The notes under the pieces are model-generated. The model searched no databases and had not been told where the DNA came from. It saw only the letters and a list, made by a program, of their open reading frames with translations. Positions 8,549 through 17,920 of a stretch of DNA of 64,000 bases are shown piece after piece; the stretch's first letter is position 1; each line of letters begins with the position of its first letter. The DNA lies in the NCBI RefSeq assembly GCF_904067045.1, contig NZ_CAJFDC010000036.1, forward strand, positions 1,442,001-1,506,000. Reading direction: 5' to 3'. The position numbers and the translations under genes are program-made. Origin of the DNA: Pseudomonas sp. FEN (GTDB lineage: Bacteria > Pseudomonadota > Gammaproteobacteria > Pseudomonadales > Pseudomonadaceae).

Positions 8549-8974
8549 ATGGGCCTGCATTTGAACGAAGGCGGCGACGATCTCGCCGAAAACCACGAAA
8601 TCAACGTCACACCGTTTATCGACGTGATGCTGGTACTGCTGATCATCTTCATGGTGGCCGCGCCCCTGGCCACCGTGGACATCAAGGTCGACCTGCCCGC
8701 CTCCAGCGCCAAACCGGCGCCGCGGCCGGAAAAGCCGGTGTTCCTCAGCGTCAAGGCCGACCAGCGCCTGTTCCTCGGTGAAGACGAGGTCAAGGCCGAC
8801 GCCCTGGGCGCCAGCCTCGACGCCCGCACCCATGGCAAAAAGGATACGACGATTTTCTTCCAGGCCGATAAAGGCGTGGACTACGGCGACCTGATGCGCG
8901 TGATGGATGCCCTGCGCGCCGCCGGTTACCTGAAAGTCGGCCTGGTGGGACTCGAGACGGCAGCCAAGCAATGA
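8549..8974 (+). CDS. exbD: TonB-system biopolymer transport protein ExbD
   Basis: 141-aa partner of ExbB. One N-terminal membrane segment (about 22-42: TPFIDVMLVLLIIFMVAAPL) carries D25, the conserved proton-relay aspartate. The periplasmic part ends in the YGDLMRVMDALRAAGYLKVGLV block of the family. Its stop overlaps the tonB start by 4 bp (ATGA), so translation of the two is probably coupled. Confidence 0.96.
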   Translation: MGLHLNEGGDDLAENHEINVTPFIDVMLVLLIIFMVAAPLATVDIKVDLPASSAKPAPRPEKPVFLSVKADQRLFLGEDEVKADALGASLDARTHGKKDTTIFFQADKGVDYGDLMRVMDALRAAGYLKVGLVGLETAAKQ

Positions 8975-9720
8975 TCAATACGCGCCAAAAGCTGATGCGC
9001 TATGGCGCCAGCCTGGGCCTGGTGCTGGGCATTCATACGGTGGCGATCGTGATTGCCATGAACTGGTCGGTGTCCAAACCCGTCGAGCTGCCGCCACAGG
9101 CGATGATGGTCGAACTGGCACCGCTGCCACCGGCCCTACCGCCACCGGCCCCGCCCAAGGCGATCACCCCGCCACAGCCGCCCGCGCCAGTGGAAGAACT
9201 GCCGTTGCCCAAGCTCGCCGAAGCGCCGAAGCCGACGATCGCGGTGCCCAAGCCGGTCAAGCCGAAACCCAGGCCGCAACCGCCCAAGCCACCAGTGAAG
9301 CCGGAGCCGGTGAAGGAAAAGCCCACGCAAGAGCCTCCTGCCGATACACCACCGCCCCACGCGCCAGCGGAAAAAACCGCCGCTCCAGCACCAGGTCCGT
9401 CGCCCCAACAGCTCGCCGCGAAAGCCAGTTGGGAAGGCGCCTTGCTGGCACACCTGGGCAAGTACAAGCAGTATCCGCAAGCCGCGCAAGCGCGTGGCAA
9501 GGAAGGCTTGAACCGTCTGCGCTTCGTGGTGGACGGCGAAGGCAAGGTACTCTCGTATGAGCTGGTGGGCCGCTCGGGCAACGCCGATCTGGACCGCGCC
9601 ACCCTGGAAATGATCCGCCGCGCCCAACCGCTGCCCAAGCCACCAGCCGAAATGCTGAGCAACGGCAGCATCGAGATTGTCGCGCCGTTCGTGTACTCCA
9701 TCGACAGGCGCAACCGCTAG
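8971..9720 (+). CDS. tonB: Energy transducer TonB
   Basis: 249-aa protein that spans the periplasm and opens TonB-dependent receptors using the proton gradient passed on by ExbBD. N-terminal membrane anchor about 12-31; Pro/Lys-rich spacer about 41-140 (repeated PKP and PPxP units); C-terminal TonB domain about 150-245 with KYKQYPQAAQARGKEG, LRFVVDGEGKVLSYELVGRSG and LPKPPAEML. Overlaps exbD by 4 bp. The three genes form one operon. Confidence 0.96.
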   Translation: MINTRQKLMRYGASLGLVLGIHTVAIVIAMNWSVSKPVELPPQAMMVELAPLPPALPPPAPPKAITPPQPPAPVEELPLPKLAEAPKPTIAVPKPVKPKPRPQPPKPPVKPEPVKEKPTQEPPADTPPPHAPAEKTAAPAPGPSPQQLAAKASWEGALLAHLGKYKQYPQAAQARGKEGLNRLRFVVDGEGKVLSYELVGRSGNADLDRATLEMIRRAQPLPKPPAEMLSNGSIEIVAPFVYSIDRRNR

Positions 9721-9726
9721 ACACCC

Positions 9727-9815
9727 GTGGAAGCGGAGCTCGCCCGCGAACAGGCCCTTGAGGCCGCTAAAAGCTTCGCGGCGGTGCGGCGAAGCGACAA
9801 GCTCCGCTCCCACAA
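9727..9815. repeat. REP-like inverted element after tonB
   Basis: GTGGAAGCGGAGCTCGCCCG on the left and ACAAGCTCCGCTCCCAC on the right form an imperfect inverted pair enclosing GCTAAAAGCTTCGCGGCG. The same central motif occurs in the element at 31,101-31,250. It may act as the 3' end signal of exbBD-tonB. Confidence 0.6.
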
Positions 9816-9971
9816 AAGCGCCGCCCTCCCCACAAGCTCGCGTTGTAGCGCCCGAACAAGAAACCACTAAAACCGACATGTACGACAATCGTCGTTCAGA
9901 CTGCGTCTGATAACGTGCGTCTATCGATGGTAGCCGTTATGCTTGGCCCGGCAACCTCATGGACGCTCGCT

Positions 9972-10892
9972 ATGACTCTTACAGAATTACGCTATATCGT
10001 CACTCTCGCCCAGGAACAACACTTCGGCCATGCGGCCGAGCGTTGTCACGTCAGCCAGCCGACCCTGTCGGTAGGCGTGAAAAAGCTGGAGGACGAACTC
10101 GGTGTGCTGATTTTCGAGCGCAGCAAGAGCGCCGTGCGCCTGACCCCCGTCGGCGAAAGCATCGTCGCCCAGGCGCAGAAGGTTCTCGAACAGGCCCAGG
10201 GCATCCGCGAACTGGCCCAGGCCGGAAAAAACCAGCTGACCGCGCCGCTGAAAGTCGGGGCGATCTACACCGTCGGCCCCTACCTGTTCCCGCACCTGAT
10301 CCCGCAACTGCACCGGGTCGCCCCGCAGATGCCGTTGTACATCGAGGAAAACTTCACCCACGTGCTGCGCGACAAGCTGCGCAACGGCGAACTGGATGCG
10401 GTGATCATCGCCCTGCCGTTCAACGAAGCCGACGTGCTGACCCTGCCGCTCTACGACGAACCGTTCTACGTGCTGATGCCGGCCTCGCACCCGTGGACCC
10501 AGAAAGAAACCATCGACAGCGCGCTGCTCAACGACAAGAGCCTGCTGTTGCTGGGCGAAGGCCACTGCTTCCGCGACCAGGTCCTCGAAGCCTGCCCGAC
10601 CCTGCTCAAGGGTGGCGACACGGCCAAGCACACCACGGTCGAATCCAGCTCGTTGGAAACCATCCGCCACATGGTCGCCTCCGGCCTGGGCATTTCGGTC
10701 CTGCCGCTGTCGGCGGTGGACAGCCATCACTACGCCCCTGGCGTGATCGAAGTCCGTCCGCTGACGCCGCCCGTGCCGTTCCGCACCGTGGCCATCGCCT
10801 GGCGCGCCAGCTTCCCACGGCCCAAGGCGATTGAAATCCTCGCCGATTCGATCCGCCTGTGCTCGGTGGCCAAACCTCCCGCGGCGAGCTGA
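9972..10892 (+). CDS. oxyR: Hydrogen peroxide-sensing LysR-type regulator OxyR
   Basis: 306-aa LysR-family activator of peroxide defence genes. N-terminal winged helix-turn-helix about 1-60 (ELRYIVTLAQEQHFGHAAER, SQPTLSVGVKKLE). The redox-active cysteines C199 and C208 sit in GHCFRDQVLEAC, the same spacing and numbering as in E. coli OxyR. The ATG at 9972 gives the canonical MTLTELRY start; the frame is open to 9915. recG follows 5 bp after the stop, the usual Pseudomonas oxyR-recG operon. Confidence 0.97.
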   Translation: MTLTELRYIVTLAQEQHFGHAAERCHVSQPTLSVGVKKLEDELGVLIFERSKSAVRLTPVGESIVAQAQKVLEQAQGIRELAQAGKNQLTAPLKVGAIYTVGPYLFPHLIPQLHRVAPQMPLYIEENFTHVLRDKLRNGELDAVIIALPFNEADVLTLPLYDEPFYVLMPASHPWTQKETIDSALLNDKSLLLLGEGHCFRDQVLEACPTLLKGGDTAKHTTVESSSLETIRHMVASGLGISVLPLSAVDSHHYAPGVIEVRPLTPPVPFRTVAIAWRASFPRPKAIEILADSIRLCSVAKPPAAS

Positions 10893-10897
10893 TCGAC

Positions 10898-12973
10898 GTG
10901 GCTGAACTGTCGCAAGTGTCGGTCACGGCACTCAAGGGGGTCGGCGCGGCCATGGCCGAGAAGCTGGCCAAGGTCGGCCTGGAGAATATCCAGGACGTGC
11001 TGTTCCACCTGCCCCTGCGCTACCAGGACCGCACTCGCGTAGTGCCCATCGGTGCCCTGCGTCCGGGCCAGGATGCGGTGATCGAAGGTGTGGTCAGTGG
11101 CGCCGACGTGGTCATGGGCAAGCGCCGCAGCCTATTGGTGCGTCTCAATGATGGCACCGGCAGCCTGAGCCTGCGCTTCTACCATTTCAGCACCGCGCAA
11201 AAGGACGGCCTCAAGCGTGGCACTCATGTACGTTGCTACGGCGAAGCCCGCCCCGGTGCTTCCGGCCTGGAAATCTACCACCCGGAATACCGCGCCATCA
11301 GCGGTGACGAGCCACCGCCGGTGGACACCACCCTGACACCGATCTATCCACTGACCGAAGGCCTGACCCAACAACGCCTGCGCCTGCTCTGCCAGCAAAG
11401 CCTGGCGATGCTCGGTCCACGCAGCCTGCCGGACTGGCTGCCGCAGGAACTGGCCCGCGACTACCAGCTCGGGCCGCTGGACGAAGCCATCCGCTACCTG
11501 CACCAGCCTCCCGCCGATGCCGATGTCGACGAACTTGCCCTCGGCCATCACTGGGCCCAGCACCGCCTGGCCTTCGAGGAACTGCTCACCCACCAGTTGT
11601 CCCAGCAACGCCTGCGGGAAAGCTTGCGAGCCCTGCGCGCGCCGGTCCTGCCGAAGGCGCAAAAGCTGCCCGGGCAGTTCCTCGCCAACCTGGGCTTCCC
11701 GCCGACCGGTGCCCAGCAACGGGTCGGCAACGAGGTCGCCTACGACCTCAGCCAGCCGGAGCCGATGCTGCGCCTGATCCAGGGCGATGTCGGCGCCGGC
11801 AAGACCGTGGTCGCCGCGCTGGCCGCCCTGCAAGCCCTGGAAGCCGGTTACCAGGTGGCGCTGATGGCGCCGACCGAGATCCTCGCCGAACAACACTTCC
11901 TCAATTTCCAGCGCTGGCTGCAACCGCTGGGCATCGAAACCGCCTGGTTGGCCGGCAAGCTCAAGGGCAAGGCCCGCGCCGCCGCCCTGGAGCAGATCGC
12001 GGGCGGCACGCCGATGGTGGTCGGCACCCATGCGCTGTTCCAGGACGAAGTGCAGTTCCGTAACCTGGCGCTGGTGATCATCGACGAACAGCACCGCTTC
12101 GGCGTCCAGCAACGCCTGGCCCTACGCCAGAAAGGTGTTGGCGGGCGGATGTGCCCGCACCAGTTGATCATGACCGCCACGCCGATCCCACGGACCCTGG
12201 CCATGAGCGCCTACGCCGACCTCGACACCTCGATCCTCGACGAACTGCCGCCGGGGCGCACACCGGTAAATACCGTGCTGGTGGCCGACAGCCGGCGCTT
12301 CGAAGTGGTGGAGCGAGTGCGCGCCGCCTGTGCCGAAGGTCGCCAGGCCTATTGGGTCTGCACGCTGATCGAAGAATCCGAAGAGCTCACCTGCCAGGCC
12401 GCCGAAACCACCTTCGAAGAACTCACCGCCGCCCTCGGCGAACTGCGCGTCGGGCTGATCCACGGCCGCATGAAGCCGGCGGAAAAGGCTGCCGTGATGG
12501 CCGAATTCAAGGCCGGCGCCCTGCAGCTACTGGTGGCGACCACGGTGATCGAAGTCGGCGTCGACGTGCCCAACGCCAGCCTGATGATCATCGAGAACCC
12601 CGAGCGCCTGGGGCTGGCGCAACTGCACCAATTGCGCGGCCGGGTCGGTCGGGGCAGCGCCGCCAGTCACTGCGTGCTGCTCTACCATCCACCGTTGTCA
12701 CAGATCGGGCGGCAACGCCTGGGCATCATGCGCGAGACCAACGATGGTTTTATCATTGCCGAAAAAGACCTGGAACTGCGCGGTCCCGGGGAAATGCTCG
12801 GTACCCGCCAGACCGGACTCCTGCAATTCAAGGTCGCCGACCTGATGCGCGACGCCGACCTGCTGCCAGCGGTGCGCGATGCCGCGCAAGCCCTGTTGGC
12901 TCGCTGGCCGCAGCACGTCAGCCCGTTGCTGGAGCGCTGGCTGCGCCATGGCCAGCAATACGGCCAAGTGTGA
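10898..12973 (+). CDS. recG: ATP-dependent DNA helicase RecG
   Basis: 691-aa branch-migration helicase that remodels stalled replication forks and recombination intermediates. Wedge/OB domain about 1-160; helicase domains with Walker A GDVGAGKT at about 296-303 and the RecG-type Walker B DEQH at about 396-399; QLRGRVGRG near the C-terminus. The GTG at 10898 was chosen because it gives the family start VAELSQVSVTALKGVGAA and length; the open frame to 10859 overlaps oxyR. Confidence 0.96.
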   Translation: MAELSQVSVTALKGVGAAMAEKLAKVGLENIQDVLFHLPLRYQDRTRVVPIGALRPGQDAVIEGVVSGADVVMGKRRSLLVRLNDGTGSLSLRFYHFSTAQKDGLKRGTHVRCYGEARPGASGLEIYHPEYRAISGDEPPPVDTTLTPIYPLTEGLTQQRLRLLCQQSLAMLGPRSLPDWLPQELARDYQLGPLDEAIRYLHQPPADADVDELALGHHWAQHRLAFEELLTHQLSQQRLRESLRALRAPVLPKAQKLPGQFLANLGFPPTGAQQRVGNEVAYDLSQPEPMLRLIQGDVGAGKTVVAALAALQALEAGYQVALMAPTEILAEQHFLNFQRWLQPLGIETAWLAGKLKGKARAAALEQIAGGTPMVVGTHALFQDEVQFRNLALVIIDEQHRFGVQQRLALRQKGVGGRMCPHQLIMTATPIPRTLAMSAYADLDTSILDELPPGRTPVNTVLVADSRRFEVVERVRAACAEGRQAYWVCTLIEESEELTCQAAETTFEELTAALGELRVGLIHGRMKPAEKAAVMAEFKAGALQLLVATTVIEVGVDVPNASLMIIENPERLGLAQLHQLRGRVGRGSAASHCVLLYHPPLSQIGRQRLGIMRETNDGFIIAEKDLELRGPGEMLGTRQTGLLQFKVADLMRDADLLPAVRDAAQALLARWPQHVSPLLERWLRHGQQYGQV

Positions 12974-13051
12974 TAGACCGCACAGTTTATGGACCATTAG
13001 GGCGGTCAAGCTGGTTATACTGGGGAAATTGTAGGAACCCGGATACAGACC

Positions 13052-14452
13052 ATGACAGAAGTTGCCCTCATCGATGCAACCCCGCACACCCCGTCTGTGG
13101 TCCGGCTGCTGCTCGACAAGCTCGCCATCCGCTATAGCGAGGTCTTGGACCAGCCTGGTCTGCCGACCGCGCGCAAAGTCCAGGCCGTGCTACTCGAGGA
13201 TGCAGTCGGTGCACTCATGGTGCTGTTTCCCCAGAGCCAACTGCTCGACCTCAATCGCCTGACCGAACTGACCGGCCGACGCCTGACGGCCGTGCCCACC
13301 GAACGCATGGAGCGCATGCTCGGCAAACACAGCCTGCACCTGCTGCCGGGCTTGCCCGGGCTGACCAGCTCACCGTGCCTGTACGAAGAGCAGTTGCTGC
13401 GCGAACCGAGCCTGCTGATCAACTCCGGCGAAGCCGGCCTGCTGCTGGAAATTTCCAGCGATGACTTCAAGAGCATGCTGAGCAAGGCCAGCGCCGCCAG
13501 TTTCGGCGAAGCGGTGGCCGATATCCGTCCCAACCTCGACCGCCCGCACGATGACCGCGAGGAAATCACCCAGGCGGTACAAGCCTTCACCGCGCGGCGG
13601 ATCCAGCAGCGCCTGGAGGCGACCATCGAGATTCCGCCACTGGCGGAGACCGCACAAAAAATCATCAAGCTGCGGGTCGACCCTGACGCAACCATCGACG
13701 ACATCACCGGCGTGGTCGAAACCGACCCGGCGCTGGCGGCCCAGGTCGTGAGTTGGGCGGCGTCGCCCTACTACGCCTCGCCGGGCAAGATTCGCTCGGT
13801 GGAAGATGCCATTGTCCGCGTGCTGGGTTTCGACCTGGTGATCAACCTGGCGCTGGGCCTGGCCCTGGGCAAGACCTTGAGCCTGCCCAAGGACCAGCCG
13901 CAACACAGCACGCCTTACTGGCAGCAATCGATCTACACCGCCGCCGTGATTGAAGGCCTGACCCGCGCCATGCCGCGGGCCCAGCGCCCGGAAGCCGGCC
14001 TGACCTACCTCGCCGGCTTGCTGCACAACTTCGGCTACCTGCTCCTGGCCCACGTCTTCCCGCCGCATTTCTCGCTGATCTGCCGGCACCTGGAGGTCAA
14101 TCCGCACCTGTGCCACAGCTACGTCGAGCAGCACCTGCTGGGCATCAGCCGCGAGCAGATCGGTGCCTGGCTGATGCGTTATTGGGACATGCCGGACGAG
14201 CTGTCCACCGCGCTGCGCTTCCAGCATGACCCAAGCTACGACGGTGACTATGCCGCCTATCCGAACCTGGTGTGCCTGGCGGTGCGGCTGCTGCGCAGTC
14301 GCAATATCGGCTCGGGCCCGGATGAAGAGATTCCGGACGCCCTGCTCGAACGCCTGGGGCTGAGCCGCGACAAGGCCGACGATGTGGTGAACAAGGTCCT
14401 GGAAGCCGAAGTGCTGCTGCGCGAACTGGCTTCGCAGTTCAGCCAGGGCTAA
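13052..14452 (+). CDS. YbaK-like domain fused to an HDOD signalling domain
   Basis: 466 aa. The N-terminal part (about 12-150) resembles the YbaK/ProX tRNA-editing fold (VRLLLDKLAIRYSEV, then AVLLEDAVGALMVLFP). The rest (about 185-420) is an HDOD domain (IEIPPLAETAQKIIKLRVDPDATIDDITGVVETDPALAAQVV; RSVEDAIVRVLGFDLVINLALGLALG), a catalytically inactive relative of HD hydrolases used in bacterial signalling. The architecture is common downstream of recG in Pseudomonas; its target is unknown. The ATG at 13052 follows GGAACCCGGATACAGACC. Confidence 0.8.
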   Translation: MTEVALIDATPHTPSVVRLLLDKLAIRYSEVLDQPGLPTARKVQAVLLEDAVGALMVLFPQSQLLDLNRLTELTGRRLTAVPTERMERMLGKHSLHLLPGLPGLTSSPCLYEEQLLREPSLLINSGEAGLLLEISSDDFKSMLSKASAASFGEAVADIRPNLDRPHDDREEITQAVQAFTARRIQQRLEATIEIPPLAETAQKIIKLRVDPDATIDDITGVVETDPALAAQVVSWAASPYYASPGKIRSVEDAIVRVLGFDLVINLALGLALGKTLSLPKDQPQHSTPYWQQSIYTAAVIEGLTRAMPRAQRPEAGLTYLAGLLHNFGYLLLAHVFPPHFSLICRHLEVNPHLCHSYVEQHLLGISREQIGAWLMRYWDMPDELSTALRFQHDPSYDGDYAAYPNLVCLAVRLLRSRNIGSGPDEEIPDALLERLGLSRDKADDVVNKVLEAEVLLRELASQFSQG

Positions 14453-14479
14453 GCCCCCCCCGGTGGACAGAACGCCCCC

Positions 14480-14611
14480 TGTGGCGAGCGGGCTTGCCTG
14501 CGCTGGGGCGCGAAGCGCCCCAAACCCTGCAATCGCGGTGTATCAGAAATAACGGGGATCATGGTTTTGCGGCTGCGCGCAGCCGAACGCGGGCGAGCCC
14601 GCTCGCCACAA
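14480..14611. repeat. REP doublet
   Basis: Left arm GTGGCGAGCGGGCTTGCCTG and right arm GGGCGAGCCCGCTCGCCAC are inverted copies, with small internal hairpins (GGGGCGCGAAGCGCCCC and GCGGCTGCGCGCAGCCG). It lies between the 3' ends of two convergent genes. Confidence 0.75.
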
Positions 14612-14644
14612 ATGCCCCCGCGGCAAACCCTACAATATAAAACT

Positions 14645-15022
14645 TCAGGCTTTCTTTTTCCGCGGCTTGAGGTACTTCATCAAGCCCTGGAACCACATCA
14701 CCAGCGCCGGATTGCCCTTGATCTGGATCGACTTGTCCTGGATTCCCGTCATGAACGCCAGTTGCTTGTTCTTCGCCTGCAACGTGGCGAAGCCATAGGC
14801 GGCATCCTTGAAGGCAATGGCAAACGCCGGCTCCGGATAAGTCCCGGACTGGCTGCTGATGCGCTGATCCTTGACGATAAAGTGACGAGCCACCTTGCCG
14901 TCCAGGGTCTGCAGTTGGAACACCAGGGCCTTGTCGGCCAGTTGCTGCTGGAAGGCGGGATTATTGCGGCTGGCCCGGGCCATCAACAGGCCCATTGCCC
15001 AGAGAAGAAAGCGAAATTTCAT
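14645..15022 (-). CDS. Small exported or membrane-anchored protein of unknown function
   Basis: 125 aa. MKFRFLLWAMGLLMARASR is a hydrophobic, positively flanked N-terminus that could be a signal or anchor. The body (KALVFQLQTLDGKVARHFIVKD; EPAFAIAFKDAAYGFATL; NPALVMWFQGLMKYL) has the alternating pattern of an SCP2-like sterol-carrier fold, and the tail KPRKKKA is strongly basic. The ATG at 15022 was chosen because GAGG lies 8 bases upstream; a GTG two codons earlier is possible. It belongs to the conserved housekeeping block rather than the T6SS. Function unknown. Confidence 0.75.
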   Translation of the reverse strand: MKFRFLLWAMGLLMARASRNNPAFQQQLADKALVFQLQTLDGKVARHFIVKDQRISSQSGTYPEPAFAIAFKDAAYGFATLQAKNKQLAFMTGIQDKSIQIKGNPALVMWFQGLMKYLKPRKKKA

Positions 15023-15080
15023 GCACACAGCCTCGGCAGAAAAAATTAACGGCCGACGCAGTGTAGCGCTTTACCTGAAG

Positions 15081-15125
15081 AACGCCACCGATCTCCCGCT
15101 TTACCCAGGAGATCGGCTGGCGTTT
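15081..15125 (-). terminator. Strong hairpin at the end of the leftward T6SS operon
   Basis: AACGCCACCGATCTCC, an 11-base loop and GGAGATCGGCTGGCGTT form a long stem with a 2-base mismatch, 38 bp downstream of the tagQ stop on the minus strand. Only a weak T-rich stretch follows, so it is a candidate rather than a certain terminator. Confidence 0.55.
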
Positions 15126-15162
15126 AACGCTTATACCAACAAATTGTCCGACGATCCGTCAC

Positions 15163-16107
15163 TCACGCATTCGGGCAAGGAACCGGTGCCCAGTCACCCA
15201 GGTCCGGGTTCTTGCACATGCTGTTGACCTGCGACTGGCCGCTGGTGGCCACGTCCTGGCTCGCGGCTTTCTTGGCGTTGGCGTCCTGCAGCGTCTTCTC
15301 GGTGGCTACCGCTTCCTTAGGCACAGTTGGCAGCACCGGTTTCTTCGCCACTTTCACTTTCTTGCCCTTGCCAGTGGTCGGCGCGACAACCGGGTTGGTA
15401 TCGGCGGTCGCCACGGTGACCACGTCGGTCCGCTGTACGCCGACCTGCTGCAGGTCCTTCTCATAGGCCTGGGTGTAGTTGTTCAGGTCTTCGGCGGCAC
15501 GCCCGTTCACCGCGACGATCAGGTCATTGGACTCTTTCAGGCCGGCGACGATTTCCGCCAGGCGCTTGCGACCTTCGGCGTCACCGACGGTCTTGGCCTT
15601 GCGGGCCGAGACAAGGTTGGCGAACTCACGCTGGTAGCAGCTCTGCGACGCCTTCGCATAGGCGGTGTTGCGATCCATGTCGGTGGCGCGTTTGTTGATG
15701 TCCTGGGCATAAGAACCGATGCGCTGGTTGTCATCGGTGATCTGCTTCTGCTTCTCGGTGTAGTAACCCGCCGCACCACCCACCAGGGCACCGCCGGCCG
15801 CACCGATGGCGGCATTGCGCCCACGCTTGCTGGAGTCATCGCCGGTCAACGCGCCAAGCGCGGCACCACCCAATGCACCGAGCACAGCGCCAGTAGCGAC
15901 AGACTTGGTCATGTCCGAGTCAGTCGCGCGCAAGTGCTGCACCGGCTCGTAACAGGTCGGGTAGTACTCGACCTTGGTGGTCGCGCCGACTTTCGAGGTC
16001 GGCGAAGTGGCGCAGCCACCCATCAGCACGGTGCTGAATCCGGCGGCAACCCACAACGCGGCACGGCACTTGGAGGTCGAAACAAGGGGTTTGCTGGAGA
16101 AAATCAT
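15163..16107 (-). CDS. tagQ: TagQ-like T6SS lipoprotein with glycine-zipper domain
   Basis: 314 aa. Signal peptide with lipobox LMGGC (C32) predicts an outer-membrane lipoprotein. A glycine zipper (about 67-110: VATGAVLGALGGAALGALTG and AIGAAGGALVGGAAGYY) is followed by a coiled, charged region and a Lys-rich linker. In P. aeruginosa HSI-I the lipoprotein TagQ anchors TagR at the outer membrane in the signalling branch that activates PpkA. It is last in the tagT-tagS-tagR-tagQ order, the same as HSI-I. The ATG at 16107 was preferred because AGGGA lies 8 bases upstream; the ATG at 16113 is the alternative. Confidence 0.85.
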   Translation of the reverse strand: MIFSSKPLVSTSKCRAALWVAAGFSTVLMGGCATSPTSKVGATTKVEYYPTCYEPVQHLRATDSDMTKSVATGAVLGALGGAALGALTGDDSSKRGRNAAIGAAGGALVGGAAGYYTEKQKQITDDNQRIGSYAQDINKRATDMDRNTAYAKASQSCYQREFANLVSARKAKTVGDAEGRKRLAEIVAGLKESNDLIVAVNGRAAEDLNNYTQAYEKDLQQVGVQRTDVVTVATADTNPVVAPTTGKGKKVKVAKKPVLPTVPKEAVATEKTLQDANAKKAASQDVATSGQSQVNSMCKNPDLGDWAPVPCPNA

Positions 16108-16192
16108 GTTCATGTTCCCTTTTTTGGTTTGTCTTGCCCGGTACGGCACCCTGCCGTCCGAGTCCCCTCTACGCTCGCCGGATACCGACCGC

Positions 16193-17920
16193 TCATGACT
16201 TCTGGGCGGTCGACGCGAGCAACGCTTTCAAGATCGCCGCCGGATCGGCCCGCTGTTGCTTGCGGTAATCCCCGACATGACGAACGAACAAGGTGGCCCG
16301 TGCGACCAGGCTGTTGCCGAGCACGGGTTTGCGATTGAGTTCTTCCTTGACCCGCTGGAACTGCGCCTGGATCACCGCATCGGTGTAGCGCGTGGCCGTT
16401 GCCAGGTTGTCGATATAAATCGCCACCGCGCCGTCCAGCGCGCTGCTGCCGTTCTCGATGGCGACGGCGAACAGCTTCGCGGCGGCCTCATCCTTGGCCT
16501 CAACGGCCTGCTGCTGGCTCTTCTTCAGATTGGTCAGGCGAATGTTGTAGTTGTTGACGGTCTCGGCCACCAGGGCTGCCGATTGGATCAGGTTGCCGGC
16601 GGCCTCTTCACGCTGGCGAGCGATCAGCGAGACGTTGCGCTTGAGCTCTTCGTTGACCAGTCCCAGTTCGGCTTGCAGCTTGGGGTCGGTGCTGGCGGAA
16701 ATGATCCCGTCCAGGCGCTTGGTCGGATCCTGGGCATCATCGATGGCGTCGGTCAGGGAAGCCAGCCGACCTTCCTGCTGCCATTGGCTGAACAACTCCT
16801 TGTAGCGCGAGCGCGGTGCCGAGAGTGCGCCGACGGCCACGCGGAAACCGGTGGTTTCGTTGCTCTGCTCGGTGCCATCGGCGGCGAACAGCGGATATTC
16901 GCGGCGCATGCCGGTAAACAGCGTGCCCTCGCCTTCCAGGTAGTTGCCGCCCTTGACCACGAAACCGCCGTAGGTACCCTGGCGCCGCCCGGCATGCACC
17001 AGCTGGAACGACTCCTGGACCATCTGCGCGGCGTTGCCGATCACGTCGAACATCCCGATGGGGTTGGGCAGCTTGGTGCCGATCGGCATCAACCGCGCTG
17101 CCTGGCCGGTGCCGCCGGCCACCTGGTTGAACACCGCGTAGTCGGACAACGGCCCATCGCTGTCGCTACCCGGCGCCCGCCGGGGAAACAAGCGCGCTTC
17201 CAGGTCCTGGCGACTGACCGCCTGGGCGCCACGGGCAGCGAACTCCCACTCGACTTCGGTGGGCAGGCGGACAAAACCCAGGCCGCCATCCTCGGCCGCC
17301 GAGCCACGGCCGCTGACCGGCAGCAGATCACGGTGGTACTTCATCAGCCAGGCGCTGTAGACCGCCGAAAAACGCTCGGCGTCGAAACGCGATACCTTGA
17401 CCTTGGGCAGGCGTCCGGCCACGCCGCTGGGAGCATCACAAGCCGGCGCCGGCTCGCCGCTGGCCAGGGCTTGTGCCTGAGCCATCACCAGGGCGTACTG
17501 ACGGGCTGTCACCGGGTACTTGCCGATGAAATAGAACATCGGCTTGAGCGGCGAGTCAGCGTCGGTCTTCGGCAAGGTCGGGGCAATCGATTTCTGCCAG
17601 GCGCCGGGCAGGTCCTTGAGGGTGAACTGGCCGTTGATGAAATCCCGCCGATAACCGGAAATGAACGACTGCTTGTAGCCCGGCTCGTCCTCGCTGAAGG
17701 GGTAGCCGAGGCTGATCTCGCGGTCGTCCAGGGTGCCACGCGCAAGCACATAGACCGCGCGAAAGACCATTTCGCCGTCGCACGGCAGCGGCAGACTGAT
17801 GTCATCGGCCAGGGGCTTGGGATTGTCGAGTTTCTCACTGTCCTCATCGGCCCGCGCCCAGGAACCCAGGCACAGGGAAGCGACGAGAACCGCCAGGGTC
17901 GCGCTGCGCAACTTACACAT
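16193..17920 (-). CDS. tagR: TagR-like periplasmic T6SS regulator (formylglycine-generating-enzyme fold)
   Basis: 575 aa. Signal peptide MCKLRSATLAVLVASLCLGSWARA. A sulfatase-modifying-factor (FGE) domain spans about 85-370: FIGKYPVTARQYAL, RLPTEVEWEFAARG, MFDVIGNAAQMVQESF, GGFVVKGGNY, TTGFRVAVG. The C-terminal 200 residues are a helical extension. TagR acts with TagQST upstream of the kinase PpkA; the FGE fold there is thought to be a sensor rather than an enzyme. Its start overlaps the end of tagS by 8 bp. Confidence 0.88.
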   Translation of the reverse strand: MCKLRSATLAVLVASLCLGSWARADEDSEKLDNPKPLADDISLPLPCDGEMVFRAVYVLARGTLDDREISLGYPFSEDEPGYKQSFISGYRRDFINGQFTLKDLPGAWQKSIAPTLPKTDADSPLKPMFYFIGKYPVTARQYALVMAQAQALASGEPAPACDAPSGVAGRLPKVKVSRFDAERFSAVYSAWLMKYHRDLLPVSGRGSAAEDGGLGFVRLPTEVEWEFAARGAQAVSRQDLEARLFPRRAPGSDSDGPLSDYAVFNQVAGGTGQAARLMPIGTKLPNPIGMFDVIGNAAQMVQESFQLVHAGRRQGTYGGFVVKGGNYLEGEGTLFTGMRREYPLFAADGTEQSNETTGFRVAVGALSAPRSRYKELFSQWQQEGRLASLTDAIDDAQDPTKRLDGIISASTDPKLQAELGLVNEELKRNVSLIARQREEAAGNLIQSAALVAETVNNYNIRLTNLKKSQQQAVEAKDEAAAKLFAVAIENGSSALDGAVAIYIDNLATATRYTDAVIQAQFQRVKEELNRKPVLGNSLVARATLFVRHVGDYRKQQRADPAAILKALLASTAQKS

